Below, piece after piece: positions 63,274-64,000 of a stretch of DNA of 64,000 nt. Under the pieces are notes generated by a model that was not told the DNA's origin, ran no database searches, and was given only the letters and a program-made list of their open reading frames with translations. Position 1 is the stretch's first letter; each line of letters opens with the position of its first letter. The DNA comes from Puffinus mauretanicus (Eukaryota; Chordata; Aves; Procellariiformes; Procellariidae). The DNA lies in NCBI GenBank assembly GCA_023333565.1, contig JAJKFH010002781.1, positions 700,501-764,500 of the forward strand. Reading direction: 5' to 3'. A program made the translations under genes and the position numbers.

Positions 63274-63785
63274 GTCTAACACTGCATAGTGTATATACTT
63301 AATATTAACATCTAGAGTTTTACTCAGTACCTTCAGGCTCAAAAATCAATGTTTACAAAGTACTCTGAAATCTTCAAAATACAACTGCTACAGCAGTGCT
63401 GAGTATTATGGAGAAATACTTTGTATAAAGAAATACTATAATAAAAATTATAATAAAATATTTTTATATTATAAAATATTATATATTATAATAAAATCAA
63501 AATTTTTATTCTATTTTATTAGATATCAAATTAATAAAAATGGTTGATGGAACCTAAAGGAATTAATCATCATTCTTACTTTCCCTCTTCATTGGGATTC
63601 TTGTGATATATCTTTCTGCTTAGCTCTATGCTATGTTGTCTGTAAATGAGATTTCTGAGAATCTATACCTTGCAACATTTCTTGAGGCAGAGGACATCAT
63701 GAATGAGTATTTGTACATAGAGGAAGTCTTCAGCTGTAATCCTAGCTAAGGGAAACAGATAACCTGTTAAGAAAACTTCTGTACT
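63274..63785. other. Non-coding, extremely AT-rich
   Basis: From about 63420 to 63535 the sequence is nearly pure A/T with ATAATAAAAT-type units. No gene. Confidence 0.55.
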
Positions 63786-63945
63786 GAGGTCTTTGGTAGA
63801 GGAGGATCAGGTTGAGGAACATTTAAGCAAATTGGACAGACATAAGTCCATAGGTCTGATGGCATGCTCCCACAAGTGTTGAGGGAGCTGGCCAAGGTCA
63901 CTGCAAAGCTAGCCCTGGTTATAATTGTTTTCAGAAATCTGCAGT
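63786..63945 (+). mobile_element. Old CR1 ORF2 fragment
   Basis: In the best frame it reads SDGMLPQVLRELAKV and AKLALVII, matching the CR1 ORF2 block GPDGMHPRVLRELA at the start of the reverse transcriptase. Just before it, in another frame, is LDRHKSIG, so a one-base shift separates them. No tail is visible. The element stops well before the window end. Confidence 0.75.
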
Positions 63946-64000
63946 GTCTTCATTTTATTCTTGTTTTCAAAACTCTGGAATTCAAGTGGTAAGTCAAAAT

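Overview
The window looks like an AT-rich, gene-poor stretch of a bird nuclear genome. The evidence for a bird is the repeats. CR1 LINE fragments end in tandem ATTCTATG-type tails instead of poly(A), and several solo LTRs begin TGTCCTGGTTTC and end in GGTTAAACCATGACA or close variants, a family I know from neoavian genomes. I recognise no cellular protein-coding gene, rRNA, tRNA, CRISPR array or bacterial-type operon. Nearly all open frames are short and look like chance frames or pieces of CR1 ORF2. The DNA could be intergenic or lie in a large intron, and nothing visible decides which.

Layout. 1-19469 is mostly single-copy DNA. It holds a very old CR1 tail (2373-2432), a G-quadruplex-type tract (437-472), a GC-rich island with a 122-codon frame (5739-6107), a hairpin (9500-9556) and two diverged copies of an unnamed repeat (about 10846 and 11680). 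Four nearly complete solo LTRs follow: plus at 19470-19982, minus at 24977-25567, minus at 40772-41330 and plus at 49626-50175. A (GGGAA)n tract lies at 32975-33124. At 36384-37162 the last 85 bp or so of an LTR is fused to a CR1 body that lacks its own 3' end. A clean CR1 3' end lies at 39527-39804. The densest repeat cluster is 42962-46105: an old minus-strand CR1 split by a younger plus-strand CR1, then a CR1 endonuclease-domain fragment. Another CR1 with a reverse transcriptase remnant lies at 55881-56891, and a last CR1 ORF2 scrap at about 63786-63945.

Nothing here works together as a pathway. All CR1 reading frames are broken by 5' truncation, stops, frameshifts or catalytic substitutions, and no retroviral gag, pol or env was recognised between the LTRs. 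I found no convincing new biological system. The most informative signals are the reconstructible CR1-in-CR1 insertion, the LTR/CR1 chimera, the alternative decay states of a CRE-like site in the LTRs, the hairpin at 9.5 kb, the unnamed repeat pair near 11 kb, and a few unexplained open frames. All family names come from recognition by eye, without a database search.
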